Both the position numbers and the translations under genes were made by a program. Positions 22,171 through 29,706 of a stretch of 29,706 nt of DNA are shown here, piece by piece. Origin of the DNA: Flavobacteriaceae bacterium (GTDB taxonomy: Bacteria > Bacteroidota > Bacteroidia > Flavobacteriales > Flavobacteriaceae); NCBI GenBank assembly GCA_947472705.1, contig CANJDA010000007.1, positions 1 to 29,706 of the forward strand, written 5' to 3'. Positions within the stretch are counted from its first letter, which is position 1; every line of letters starts with the position of its first letter. Below the pieces are notes generated by a model, which was not told the DNA's origin, did not search any database, and saw nothing but the letters and a program-made list of their open reading frames with translations.

Positions 22171-22524
22171 ATGAAAAGAAAGAATTCTATAATAAGTTTA
22201 TTGTTTACCATTATGGTAATGGGTGCACTATTATTACAATCCTTCCACTCTTTTAATCACTTGGAGAAATTCATTTCGCAAAAACACTGCCATCACAAAT
22301 ACGCTGTAAACAAAACACAAATCAATCACAGTCATCATGATTTTGATCATTGTTTTGTCTGCGAATTTGCTTTGAGCAATTATACTCCAACGCATTTTTA
22401 TTCTTTTGAATTCAAAAAAGCAGCAATTCATGCTTCCTATACTTTTTGTTATTCCAAAGAAATTACTCAAACTTTCCGAGGTTCACTCTTTGCGTTACGA
22501 GCGCCGCCTATTGTTATTGTTTAA
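22171..22524 (+). CDS. Small His/Cys-rich exported protein next to a TonB receptor
   Basis: I do not have a family name for this 117-residue protein. Residues 7-23 form one hydrophobic segment (signal peptide or anchor). After it comes a metal-binding-like stretch: KHCHHKY (C40-H42), NHSHHDFDHCFVCEF (H53, H55, H56, H60, C61, C64). The C-terminal FRGSLFALRAPP is, from memory, shared by similar flavobacterial proteins found beside TonB receptors. The likely site of action is the periplasm. A role in binding a transition metal such as zinc or copper for the adjacent receptor is inference. The TonB receptor gene follows after 57 bases without a terminator, so the two are probably co-transcribed. 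Confidence 0.7.
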   Translation: MKRKNSIISLLFTIMVMGALLLQSFHSFNHLEKFISQKHCHHKYAVNKTQINHSHHDFDHCFVCEFALSNYTPTHFYSFEFKKAAIHASYTFCYSKEITQTFRGSLFALRAPPIVIV

Positions 22525-22581
22525 CCTTTTTAGCCAAAACTTTTTGGTAACTAAAATCAGTAACAATAATAATCATCAAAA

Positions 22582-24789
22582 ATGAAATCATTTTTTTTGA
22601 CCCTTATATTAGGGGTCTCCGTATTTACACAAGCACAAAACAAAATTACTGGAATTACTACTGACAAGGATAACAAACCCTTGCCCAATGTTGTTATTTC
22701 CATTCCTGAAATTCACAAGGAAACTATATCAGATGTTGATGGAAAATACAATATAAATAATTTACCCAATGGAAATTTTACCATTGTATTTTCTTCTATT
22801 GGATATGCCACACAAAATATTTCGTCTACACTTTCTGGAAAAGAATCCACGCTAAATGTCACTTTAGAAGACAACATGATCCATATGGATGAAGTTATTG
22901 TCTCAACAGCTTTCAACAAAATACAATCGCAAAACGTAATGAAAGTAGAACATGAAAGTGTAAAATCATTACAACAAAAAGGGGCTTCAACCCTCATTGA
23001 AGGATTAGCAACAATACCTGGAGTCTCACAGGTTTCTACTGGAACTTCAATCGGAAAGCCTGTTATTAGAGGGTTGAGTGGAAATCGGGTTTTAGTCTAT
23101 TCGCAAGGAGTTCGATTAGAAAATCAGCAATTTGGCGAAGAGCATGGTTTAGGTTTGAACGACGCTGGGGTCGAAAGTGTAGAAGTTATTAAAGGCCCAG
23201 CTTCCTTGCTTTATGGTTCGGATGCGTTAGGTGGTGTGCTTTATTTTAATCCAGAAAAATTCGCCAATCCAAATGAATTTAAAACCGATTTTAGTGAGCG
23301 GCTATTTTCGAATACTTTGGGAAGTAACACCTCTTTGGGGTTGAAAACCTCAACAGAAAACTGGAAATTTTTAGCACGCGGAAGTTATAATACCCACGCC
23401 GATTATCAAGTTCCAAATGGTGATCGAGTAACCAATACCCGTTATAACGAAAGTGATTTGAAGGCTGGTATCGGTTATAGTAATTCAAGCTTTTCGAGTG
23501 TTTTTCGTTATAATTATAACCAACTCGATTTAGGTATTCCCGAAAACGGTATTGCTGTTCAAACCAACACACATAGCACTGAATTTCCTAGACAAGCAGT
23601 TGACAATCATATTTTGAGTTTGCATAATAATTTCTATTTCAAAAATTCAAAACTCGATGCTGATTTTGGTTATATTTTTAATGACCGTAGCGAATTTGAA
23701 GACAGTAATGTGGCAAGTTTACACATGAAATTGCGCACTTTTAATTATGACTTTAAATATTATTTGCCAAAATTTGGAAAAGTAGAAACCATAGTTGGTG
23801 TTCAAGGCATGCATCAAACCAATACCAATACGGGAGAAGAATTACTAATTCCGGATGCAACAACTACTGATTTTGGGATTTTCGGAACAGCTAATTATGA
23901 ATTTGGAAAAAATGTGCTTCAAGCAGGTTTACGATTTGACAACCGAAAAATAACTAGCGAAACCCACGGAATCATTGGTAACGAAGGTTTTTTTCAAGCT
24001 ATTGACAAAAGTTTTGACAGCTTCAATGCCTCTTTGGGTTACAAAACCAATTTAACAGATTATTTTACAGTAAGACTAAACATAGCTTCTGGTTTTCGCG
24101 CTCCTAACTTGGCTGAATTGACTTCCAATGGAGTGCATGAAGGCAGCAATCGGTATGAAATTGGAAATGCCAATTTAAAAAACGAACAAAATCTCCAAAC
24201 CGATTTGAACTTAGAATACAAGAGTTCTCATTTTGAAATTTTTGCCAATGGTTTCTATAATCACATCAACAACTATATTTTCATTTCTCCAAACGGAACT
24301 CAAATTGCTGGCAACAATGTTTACGATTATGTTCAGGCAAATGCTAAACTATATGGTGGAGAAGCCGGAATTCACTTCCATCCTCATCCTTTAGATTGGT
24401 TGCATTTCACTAGTAGTTTTGAAACGGTTGTTGGCAAAAAAGATAATGGTAGTAATTTACCATTGATTCCAGCGAACAAATGGAATAACACTTTTCGAGG
24501 AGAATTTGAGCTGAAAAACTGGTGGAAAGAAGGCTTTGCTACATTAAATATTGAAAGCACTTTTGCCCAAAACAATCACAGTGAATTTGAAACTAGAACT
24601 AATGATTACACTTTGATTAATTTAGGTTTAGGCGGAAAAATTACAATTAATAAATCGGTTTTTCAATTGAATTTGAATGCCAATAATGTCTTGAACAAAA
24701 CTTATGTTTCGCATTTATCTCGATTAAAATCGGATGGCATTCCGAATGTAGGGCGTAATATTGTTTTAGGAATTACATTTAACATTTAA
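22582..24789 (+). CDS. TonB-dependent receptor, probably for a metal
   Basis: A 735-residue outer-membrane active transporter. Residues 1-18 are a signal peptide. Residues 20-95 are a CarboxypepD_reg-like domain (ITGITTDKDNKPLPNVVIS, SDVDGKYNINNLP). MDEVIVSTAF (102-111) precedes the plug (120-225): ASTLIEGLATIPGV, PVIRGLSGNRVLVYSQG, GVESVEVIKGPASLLYGSDALGGVL. The remainder is the beta-barrel, ending NIVLGITFNI. The plug wording resembles ZnuD-type and other metal receptors more than SusC. The barrel carries H598, H600 and H602 in IHFHPHPL, and the gene lies behind a His/Cys-rich small protein. Together this suggests zinc, copper or a similar ion, not sugar; it is not a SusC/SusD pair, as no SusD follows. 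Confidence 0.88.
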   Translation: MKSFFLTLILGVSVFTQAQNKITGITTDKDNKPLPNVVISIPEIHKETISDVDGKYNINNLPNGNFTIVFSSIGYATQNISSTLSGKESTLNVTLEDNMIHMDEVIVSTAFNKIQSQNVMKVEHESVKSLQQKGASTLIEGLATIPGVSQVSTGTSIGKPVIRGLSGNRVLVYSQGVRLENQQFGEEHGLGLNDAGVESVEVIKGPASLLYGSDALGGVLYFNPEKFANPNEFKTDFSERLFSNTLGSNTSLGLKTSTENWKFLARGSYNTHADYQVPNGDRVTNTRYNESDLKAGIGYSNSSFSSVFRYNYNQLDLGIPENGIAVQTNTHSTEFPRQAVDNHILSLHNNFYFKNSKLDADFGYIFNDRSEFEDSNVASLHMKLRTFNYDFKYYLPKFGKVETIVGVQGMHQTNTNTGEELLIPDATTTDFGIFGTANYEFGKNVLQAGLRFDNRKITSETHGIIGNEGFFQAIDKSFDSFNASLGYKTNLTDYFTVRLNIASGFRAPNLAELTSNGVHEGSNRYEIGNANLKNEQNLQTDLNLEYKSSHFEIFANGFYNHINNYIFISPNGTQIAGNNVYDYVQANAKLYGGEAGIHFHPHPLDWLHFTSSFETVVGKKDNGSNLPLIPANKWNNTFRGEFELKNWWKEGFATLNIESTFAQNNHSEFETRTNDYTLINLGLGGKITINKSVFQLNLNANNVLNKTYVSHLSRLKSDGIPNVGRNIVLGITFNI

Positions 24790-24890
24790 TACATTGTTCA
24801 TAATTAAGGTAATATTTTAAGAAATAAAGCATATTATTTACAAATAATTAATGTTATTTTTACCATATTACTAATTCAAAATCTACTATT

Positions 24891-25235
24891 ATGAACTCAT
24901 TGTTTACTAAAATTATTAGAATCGCTTTGGGGATAGCACTGATTGTTTTTGGAGCTAACATGATTATATCCTTCTTGCCTATTGATCCTCCTGAAGGACT
25001 TCCAAAGTATATCTTTTCGGTTGTTGGCGTTTTAGAAGTTTTTATCGGAGCCCTATTACTGCTAAAAAAATGGATTGCCTTTGCTTTAATATTACTAGCA
25101 CCTATCTCTATTAATATTTTATTATTCCATTTGTTTTTAAACATCCCAGGTGTTGCAATTGCAATTGTGATTGTGCTATTCAATGCTATTTTAATATTTA
25201 AACATTGGCAACAATACAAACCTTTGTTTTACTAA
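24891..25235 (+). CDS. DoxX-like small membrane protein
   Basis: A 114-residue inner-membrane protein with four predicted hydrophobic segments at about 7-28, 39-58, 62-81 and 84-105. The first helix LGIALIVFGANMI and GVLEVFIGALLLL resemble the DoxX family, but the match is loose and an unnamed DoxX-like group is as good a guess. No catalytic residues are evident. It is 101 bases past the TonB receptor stop with a weak -7 box (TATTTTTA at 24855-24862), and shares a bidirectional terminator with mtgA. The ATG at 24891 gives a normal start. Confidence 0.7.
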   Translation: MNSLFTKIIRIALGIALIVFGANMIISFLPIDPPEGLPKYIFSVVGVLEVFIGALLLLKKWIAFALILLAPISINILLFHLFLNIPGVAIAIVIVLFNAILIFKHWQQYKPLFY

Positions 25236-25257
25236 CAAGAATTGATTTATAAAAACG

Positions 25258-25283
25258 AAAGCCGACTGCATTTAGTCGGCTTT
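25258..25283. terminator. Bidirectional terminator between doxX-like gene and mtgA
   Basis: AAAGCCGACT (25258-25267), loop GCATTT, AGTCGGCTTT (25274-25283), a perfect 10-bp stem with Ts following on both strands. It serves the plus-strand DoxX-like gene and the minus-strand mtgA gene, whose stop codon directly follows at 25285-25287. Confidence 0.85.
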
Positions 25284-25284
25284 T

Positions 25285-25965
25285 TTAATATTTTATTTTT
25301 CCTAAATGACGCATAACGCGCATGATTTTTTCTTTGCGGTTGTTTATATAGGAGGAAGAATTGGAGGCTTTATATTTTCTTGGATTGGGCAAAATAGCTG
25401 CAATTCCGACTGCTTCCCTTGGTGTTAAATTAATTGCTGTTGTTCTATACCAATGCCTTGCCGCTTCTTGAGCGCCATACACACCGTTACCCATTTCAAT
25501 ACTATTCAGATACACTTCCATAATGCGTTCTTTGCCCCAAATGAGCTCTATTAAAACAGTAAAATAGGCTTCCAATCCTTTGCGAACATAGCTTCTGCCT
25601 TGCCACAGGAAAACATTCTTAGCTGTTTGTTGTGAAATGGTACTACCTCCTTTTAATTTTCTTCCTTTTTGATTGCTTTTAAATGCCTTTTGCATTGCCT
25701 CAAAATCAAATCCATGGTGCTTTAAAAAATTACCATCTTCACTGGCAATGACTGCTTTTTGAAGGTTAGGAGAAATTTCCTCAAGTGGCACCCAATCATG
25801 ACTGTAAATAGCATCTTCACCATCCAACTTAAATTCGATGATTCTGGTAATCATCAATGGTGTAAAAGGAATAGGCACCCATTTAAAAATAATAACTGAA
25901 ATAATGGATAATCCAAAAAACCAAAGCATAGCTTTCCATATCCAGCGAAAAATTTTTCTTATCAT
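25285..25965 (-). CDS. mtgA: Monofunctional peptidoglycan glycosyltransferase
   Basis: A 226-residue GT51 enzyme that polymerises lipid II into glycan strands. One membrane helix is at 9-30. The catalytic motif is AVIASEDGNFLKHHG with Glu76, followed by GGSTISQQTAKNVFL, then RKGLEAYFTVLIELIWGKERIMEVYLNSIEMGNGVYGAQEAA and the last motif LTPREAVGIAAILPNP. There is no penicillin-binding domain, which separates it from class A PBPs. Its ATG overlaps the end of the FAD oxidoreductase gene by four bases (ATGA), so the pair is translationally coupled. Confidence 0.95.
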   Translation of the reverse strand: MIRKIFRWIWKAMLWFFGLSIISVIIFKWVPIPFTPLMITRIIEFKLDGEDAIYSHDWVPLEEISPNLQKAVIASEDGNFLKHHGFDFEAMQKAFKSNQKGRKLKGGSTISQQTAKNVFLWQGRSYVRKGLEAYFTVLIELIWGKERIMEVYLNSIEMGNGVYGAQEAARHWYRTTAINLTPREAVGIAAILPNPRKYKASNSSSYINNRKEKIMRVMRHLGKIKY

Positions 25966-27074
25966 ATCAAATCTGCTAATTCCTGACCTATTAAACTTCC
26001 AATAGCCACACCCATACCTCCTAGCCGCACACCACAGTATACATTTTCAGAAAGTTGTTCCACTATGGGGTTTTTGCTAGAACCCAATCCCATAATTCCA
26101 CTCCAGCGATGCGCAATGGTATATTCGGTATTAGGTAAAATTACATTTTTTAACAATTGCTCTAATTGATTTTGTATAATTTCTGTTTGGCCAAATTCCG
26201 TCGTCGTTTCGCCTTCAAAATCAAGGTTCCTTCCTCCGCCTAAAAGTATTCTATCGTTTATATTTCTATAATAGTAATAGCCTTTATCCAAATGAAAAGT
26301 TCCTTTGATGTCTAAATTAGGAATTGGTTCGGTAATTAAAACCTGAGCTCGGGCGGGTTTCACCTGATTATTGGTCAATTTACCAGCAAAACCATTAGTG
26401 GCAAAAAGTAATTTTCTAGTAGTAAAACTAAAATCGCCAAGAGCAACTTCCACTCCCGATGCTGTTTCATGATAAGTTGTAACTTCTACTTGATTCAAAA
26501 TTAAAATATCATTAGCGATTGCTTTCTTTAGTAAAGCCTGCATCATATTACCCGTATCTATTTGAGCTTCATACGGATTAAAAATAACATATTCCTGAAT
26601 TCCTTGAAAAGCAAAACGATTTACCTCTTTAGCAAAAACATCATTTCTAAAGAGTGGTTGGAGTAGCTCATTGATAAAAGGCAACTTTTGTATACACTCT
26701 GCATAAGTGCTTTCCTCATCTTTCAAAAACAACTCATAACCACCATAGGGTTTGAAATCTATTACTTCATCACCAAGATACTTGCGTAATAGTTGCAACC
26801 CTTTCCAGCGCTTGGTTATTAATTGTAGCACTTCTTCCTTACTATGGGTTTTTAAATCCTCTATAATTTCTGAAAGGCTTCCAAAACAGGCAAAACCTGC
26901 ATTTTTTGTACTGGCTCCTTGTGGCAACAATCCTTTTTCTAAAACTAATATTTTGCACTCTGGAAATCGTTCTCTCAGTTGTAAGGCACAATGAAGCCCA
27001 ACAATACCGCTGCCGACTATAGTATAATCAACATTGGTAAACCAATTTTTGAGTTCCCAAAAACTTAGATTCAT
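25962..27074 (-). CDS. FAD-dependent oxidoreductase (DAO family)
   Basis: A 370-residue flavoprotein of the DAO/glycine oxidase-like superfamily. The Rossmann FAD motif is TIVGSGIVGLHCALQL (G21, G23, G26), followed by ILVLEKGLLPQGASTKNAGFACFGS, where the STKNAGF stretch is the usual second FAD contact. The C-terminal part has HRWSGIMGLGSSKNPIV and GGMGVAIGSLIGQELADL, typical of the family's closing motif. These enzymes oxidise amines or amino acids; the substrate is not evident. It overlaps mtgA, the next gene on the strand, by four bases. A physiological link with peptidoglycan synthesis is unclear and may be incidental. Confidence 0.88.
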   Translation of the reverse strand: MNLSFWELKNWFTNVDYTIVGSGIVGLHCALQLRERFPECKILVLEKGLLPQGASTKNAGFACFGSLSEIIEDLKTHSKEEVLQLITKRWKGLQLLRKYLGDEVIDFKPYGGYELFLKDEESTYAECIQKLPFINELLQPLFRNDVFAKEVNRFAFQGIQEYVIFNPYEAQIDTGNMMQALLKKAIANDILILNQVEVTTYHETASGVEVALGDFSFTTRKLLFATNGFAGKLTNNQVKPARAQVLITEPIPNLDIKGTFHLDKGYYYYRNINDRILLGGGRNLDFEGETTTEFGQTEIIQNQLEQLLKNVILPNTEYTIAHRWSGIMGLGSSKNPIVEQLSENVYCGVRLGGMGVAIGSLIGQELADLI

Positions 27075-27252
27075 CTGTTATTTTTTTCTAAAAATACTTT
27101 TTTTAAGCTAAACCACGAAAGCAATTTTTTATAAATTATCATTTCTCTACAATTTATTCTTATTTTTTATTCAAATAACAAACAAAAGAGTGTAGTTCAT
27201 CGATTTGTTGATATTTTTAGTGAATAACCTAACGATATCACAAAATTAATTT

Positions 27253-27260
27253 TATTTTTG
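27253..27260 (+). promoter_or_regulatory. -7 box of the metalloprotease gene
   Basis: TATTTTTG, an exact TAnnTTTG match, 30 bases before the ATG at 27291. No -33 TTG is at normal spacing. The rest of the 216-base gap (27075-27290) shows only AT-rich sequence. Confidence 0.4.
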
Positions 27261-27290
27261 AACCACTAATTTTAATATAATCAATACATT

Positions 27291-29706
27291 ATGAAATTTA
27301 AATTACTTTCGATTGTTTTTCTTGCTGTGAGTAGTATTGCTTTGGCGCAAAACAAAAAAACGATTTGGAATACAACTGCTAAAAAAAGTGACATGGTGCC
27401 ACTTGAAAGCAGAATGAACTTGCCAGAGAGAAATCTATTTACATTAGATTTATCTTCTATGAAAAATGCTTTACAAGGAGCTCCGAAAAGAGACAATGCA
27501 TTAACTTCTTCGAATGTTATTGCCTTACCTAATGCCGATGGAAAATTGGAGAATTTCCAAATTTTTGAAAATTCTAGTATGGATCCAGCGTTAGAAGCTA
27601 AATATCCAGAAATTAAATCTTATATGGGAGTGGGTATTGATGACCCAAGCGCAAGAGCTTTCTTTAGCATGTCGCCTCTAGGATTCAAATCAATGGTTAT
27701 TTCAGCTGATAAATCTGCTGTATTCATTGAGCCAATTTCAAAAGATTTAACTACTTATTCGGTTTACAGAAAACAAGATAAAGCACAATCTTTAACTCCT
27801 TTTGAATGTAAAGTTATTGATGTGGCAACACCTACTATTACAAGTAATACTGCAAGACCAAATGCTGATGATGCTTTGCTAAGAACTTTCCGTTTGGCTA
27901 TGTCATGTACTGGAGAATATACTACCTATTTTGGTGGTACAAAAGCATTGGCTTTGGCTGCAATCAACAACTCTATTACAAGATGTAATGGTGTTTTTGA
28001 AATGGATTTTGGTGCCCGTTTAATCATCATTGCTAATACAGATTTAGTAATTTATACTAATGCTTCTACTGACCCTTATTCAGCTGCGGCTAGTATGTCA
28101 AACTGGAATTCTCAATTACAATCAACATTAACTTCTGTAATTGGCGAAGCTAATTATGACATTGGTCACCTATTTGGTGCTACTGGTGGTGGTGGAAATG
28201 CTGGTTGTATTGGATGTATTTGTACCAATGGTTCTAAAGGAAGTGGAATTACTTCTCCAGCTGATGGAATTCCAATGGGAGATAATTTTGATATTGATTA
28301 TGTTGCTCATGAAATTGGTCACCAAATGGGAGCCAACCATACTTTTACGCATAGCAATGAAGGAACGGGCGTTCAAGTAGAGCCAGGATCAGGATCAACT
28401 ATCATGGGATATGCAGGGATTACATCCCTTGATGTTCAACCTCACTCTGATCCATACTTCCACGCGGTTAGCATTCAACAAGTAACCAACAACATCAAAG
28501 CAAAAACATGTTCTGTTAATATAGCAACCGGGAATGCTGTACCAACAGCTAATGCTGGTTTAGATTATACTATTCCTAAAAGTACCCCTTTCATGTTAAC
28601 GGGTACGGGTACCGATGCTAATGGTGACGCGCTTACTTATGATTGGGAACAAATGGATTCTCAAACGACTTCGGCTGCACCAAGTGCTACTAAAACAACT
28701 GGTGTTGACTTTAGATCTTACAACCCTACAACATCTGCAACAAGATATTTTCCTAAAATGTCTTCTGTATTAACAGGTGCAACAACTACTGCTGGAACAG
28801 AGCTTACGGTTGAAGCGTTACCTTCTGTAGCAAGAACGTTTAACTTCCGTTTAACCGTTCGTGACAACCACGTTGGTGGTCGTGCTAACAATTCAGACGA
28901 TATGATTGTGACTGTAAATGCTACTGCTGGTCCATTTAGTGTAACAGCTCCAAATACTGCTGTTTCATACGTAGGGGGAAGCTCTCAAACGATTACATGG
29001 AATGTAGCAGGTACAACGGCTAATGGTGTAAACTGTGCGAATGTTGATATTTTAATCTCTACAAATGCAGGGACAACTTGGTCAACCTTATTAGCGGCTA
29101 CGCCAAATGACGGAACTCAAGCCGTTACTATTCCAAATACACCTGGAACAACAAACAGAATTATGGTAAAAGGAACCAATCACATTTTCTTTGATGTTTC
29201 TAATACTAACTTTACTATTACTGCTGGTTCAACAGATACAGTGGCGCCAACAGCTCCAACATTAACCGCCTCAGGAACAACTCAAACAACCACAAGCTTA
29301 TCATGGTCTGGTGCTACTGATAACGTTGCTGTTACTTCGTATGATGTATATCAAAATGGGGTTTTCAAAATCAATGTGGCAACTACAACTTATGCTGTAA
29401 CTGGTTTAACAGCTTCAACAGCTTATACTTTCTATGTAATTGCAAAAGACGCTGCTGGAAACGCTTCATTAGCAAGCAATACAGTTAGTGTAACTACTTT
29501 GGCTCCAGTTGTAGATACTACAGCGCCAACAGCGCCAACATTAACTGCTTCAGGAACAACTTCATCTGCAACCAATTTATCTTGGACAGGTGCTACCGAT
29601 AACGTAGCCGTTACTTCTTATGATGTATATCAAAATGGGGTTTTCAAAATCAATGTTACTACTACAACTTATGCAGTAACTGGTTTAACAGCTTCAACCG
29701 CTTATA
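27291..29706 (+). CDS. Secreted reprolysin-like zinc metalloprotease (partial)
   Basis: The frame is open from the ATG at 27291 to the window end (805 codons), so the C-terminus is missing. Residues 1-19 are a signal peptide (KFKLLSIVFLAVSSIALA). Residues 20-195 look like a propeptide. Residues 198-410 are the protease domain with zinc site HEIGHQMGANH (H340, E341, H344, H350) and the Met-turn IMGYAG near 373. Residues 415-545 are a PKD/Ig-like region (NAGLDYTIPKSTPFMLTGTGTDANGD). Residues 547-640 form a second beta domain. From 652, fibronectin III repeats with a 93-residue period begin. This architecture is common in Flavobacteriaceae T9SS cargo, so a C-terminal sorting domain is expected beyond the edge. 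It probably degrades proteins outside the cell. Confidence 0.88.
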   Translation, partial: MKFKLLSIVFLAVSSIALAQNKKTIWNTTAKKSDMVPLESRMNLPERNLFTLDLSSMKNALQGAPKRDNALTSSNVIALPNADGKLENFQIFENSSMDPALEAKYPEIKSYMGVGIDDPSARAFFSMSPLGFKSMVISADKSAVFIEPISKDLTTYSVYRKQDKAQSLTPFECKVIDVATPTITSNTARPNADDALLRTFRLAMSCTGEYTTYFGGTKALALAAINNSITRCNGVFEMDFGARLIIIANTDLVIYTNASTDPYSAAASMSNWNSQLQSTLTSVIGEANYDIGHLFGATGGGGNAGCIGCICTNGSKGSGITSPADGIPMGDNFDIDYVAHEIGHQMGANHTFTHSNEGTGVQVEPGSGSTIMGYAGITSLDVQPHSDPYFHAVSIQQVTNNIKAKTCSVNIATGNAVPTANAGLDYTIPKSTPFMLTGTGTDANGDALTYDWEQMDSQTTSAAPSATKTTGVDFRSYNPTTSATRYFPKMSSVLTGATTTAGTELTVEALPSVARTFNFRLTVRDNHVGGRANNSDDMIVTVNATAGPFSVTAPNTAVSYVGGSSQTITWNVAGTTANGVNCANVDILISTNAGTTWSTLLAATPNDGTQAVTIPNTPGTTNRIMVKGTNHIFFDVSNTNFTITAGSTDTVAPTAPTLTASGTTQTTTSLSWSGATDNVAVTSYDVYQNGVFKINVATTTYAVTGLTASTAYTFYVIAKDAAGNASLASNTVSVTTLAPVVDTTAPTAPTLTASGTTSSATNLSWTGATDNVAVTSYDVYQNGVFKINVTTTTYAVTGLTASTAY
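29244..29706 (+). repeat. Tandem 279-base fibronectin III repeats
   Basis: The unit 29244-29522 is followed by a second copy from 29523, cut by the window end. The offset is 279 bases (93 codons). Inside them, a 35-base run around 29343-29377 recurs exactly at 29622, and other parts differ by a few bases. Each unit encodes a fibronectin III domain (SWSGATDNVAVTSYDVY in copy one). Confidence 0.9.

Noticed and set aside
28141..28380. Open frames on both strands inside the metalloprotease
   Set aside because: They sit over the catalytic domain in other frames and consist of biased residues; shadows of the real gene.
29244..29706. Regular repeats that might suggest a CRISPR array
   Set aside because: The 279-base period is a multiple of three, the frame is open throughout and it encodes fibronectin III domains; there are no short repeats with unique spacers.
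1..29706. tRNA or rRNA genes, insertion sequences, prophage or restriction genes
   Set aside because: I looked through the gaps and translated proteins and found no cloverleaf arms, transposase, integrase, phage or defence proteins.

Overview
The window looks like chromosomal DNA of a Flavobacterium-like member of the Bacteroidota (Flavobacteriaceae). Evidence: AT-rich DNA, -7 promoter boxes of the form TAnnTTTG, a T9SS type A C-terminal sorting domain, a CarboxypepD_reg-type TonB receptor, a MurF-alanine racemase fusion, a DUF3127 gene, and close overall similarity to known flavobacterial proteins. I see no rRNA, tRNA, CRISPR array, insertion sequence, prophage or integrase. No gene-free stretch exceeds 300 bases; the longest are 27075-27290 and 17199-17395.

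Layout. 1-2570: DNA repair and housekeeping (tag, aat, then a flavin reductase-DUF3127 operon). 2690-4800: a secreted T9SS cargo protein with a choice-of-anchor J domain and an internally duplicated module. 4897-6045: a sensor histidine kinase without an adjacent response regulator. 6075-6943: greA and a HIT hydrolase in one operon with a well-formed promoter and a hairpin at the start of the leader. 7107-7526: a Rieske-like lipoprotein that has lost both histidine ligands. 7549-10649: an envelope cluster of DUF6029-like and TlpA genes, divergent from an Omp28-type CxxC lipoprotein. 10732-13848: a 57-residue membrane protein, queD, lpxH-like and recJ. 13963-17198: adenine deaminase, rsmI and a glutamate-rich protein. 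17396-22075: tdk, murF-alr, mscL and asd, all on the plus strand. 22171-25235: a His/Cys-rich small protein with a TonB-dependent receptor, probably for a metal, then a DoxX-like membrane protein. 25285-27074: mtgA and an FAD oxidoreductase with overlapping ends. 27291 to the end: a large secreted reprolysin-like metalloprotease with tandem fibronectin III repeats, cut by the window edge.

Most genes are core functions: cell wall (murF-alr, mtgA, asd, lpxH), nucleotide salvage (ade, tdk), repair (tag, recJ) and RNA modification or transcription (rsmI, queD, greA). The accessory flavour comes from the surface and secreted proteins. I see no complete unknown defence or mobile system. The most unusual items are the Rieske-like lipoprotein without histidines, the DUF3127 protein with an SSB-like tip, the envelope redox cluster, and two convergent gene pairs whose stop codons abut.
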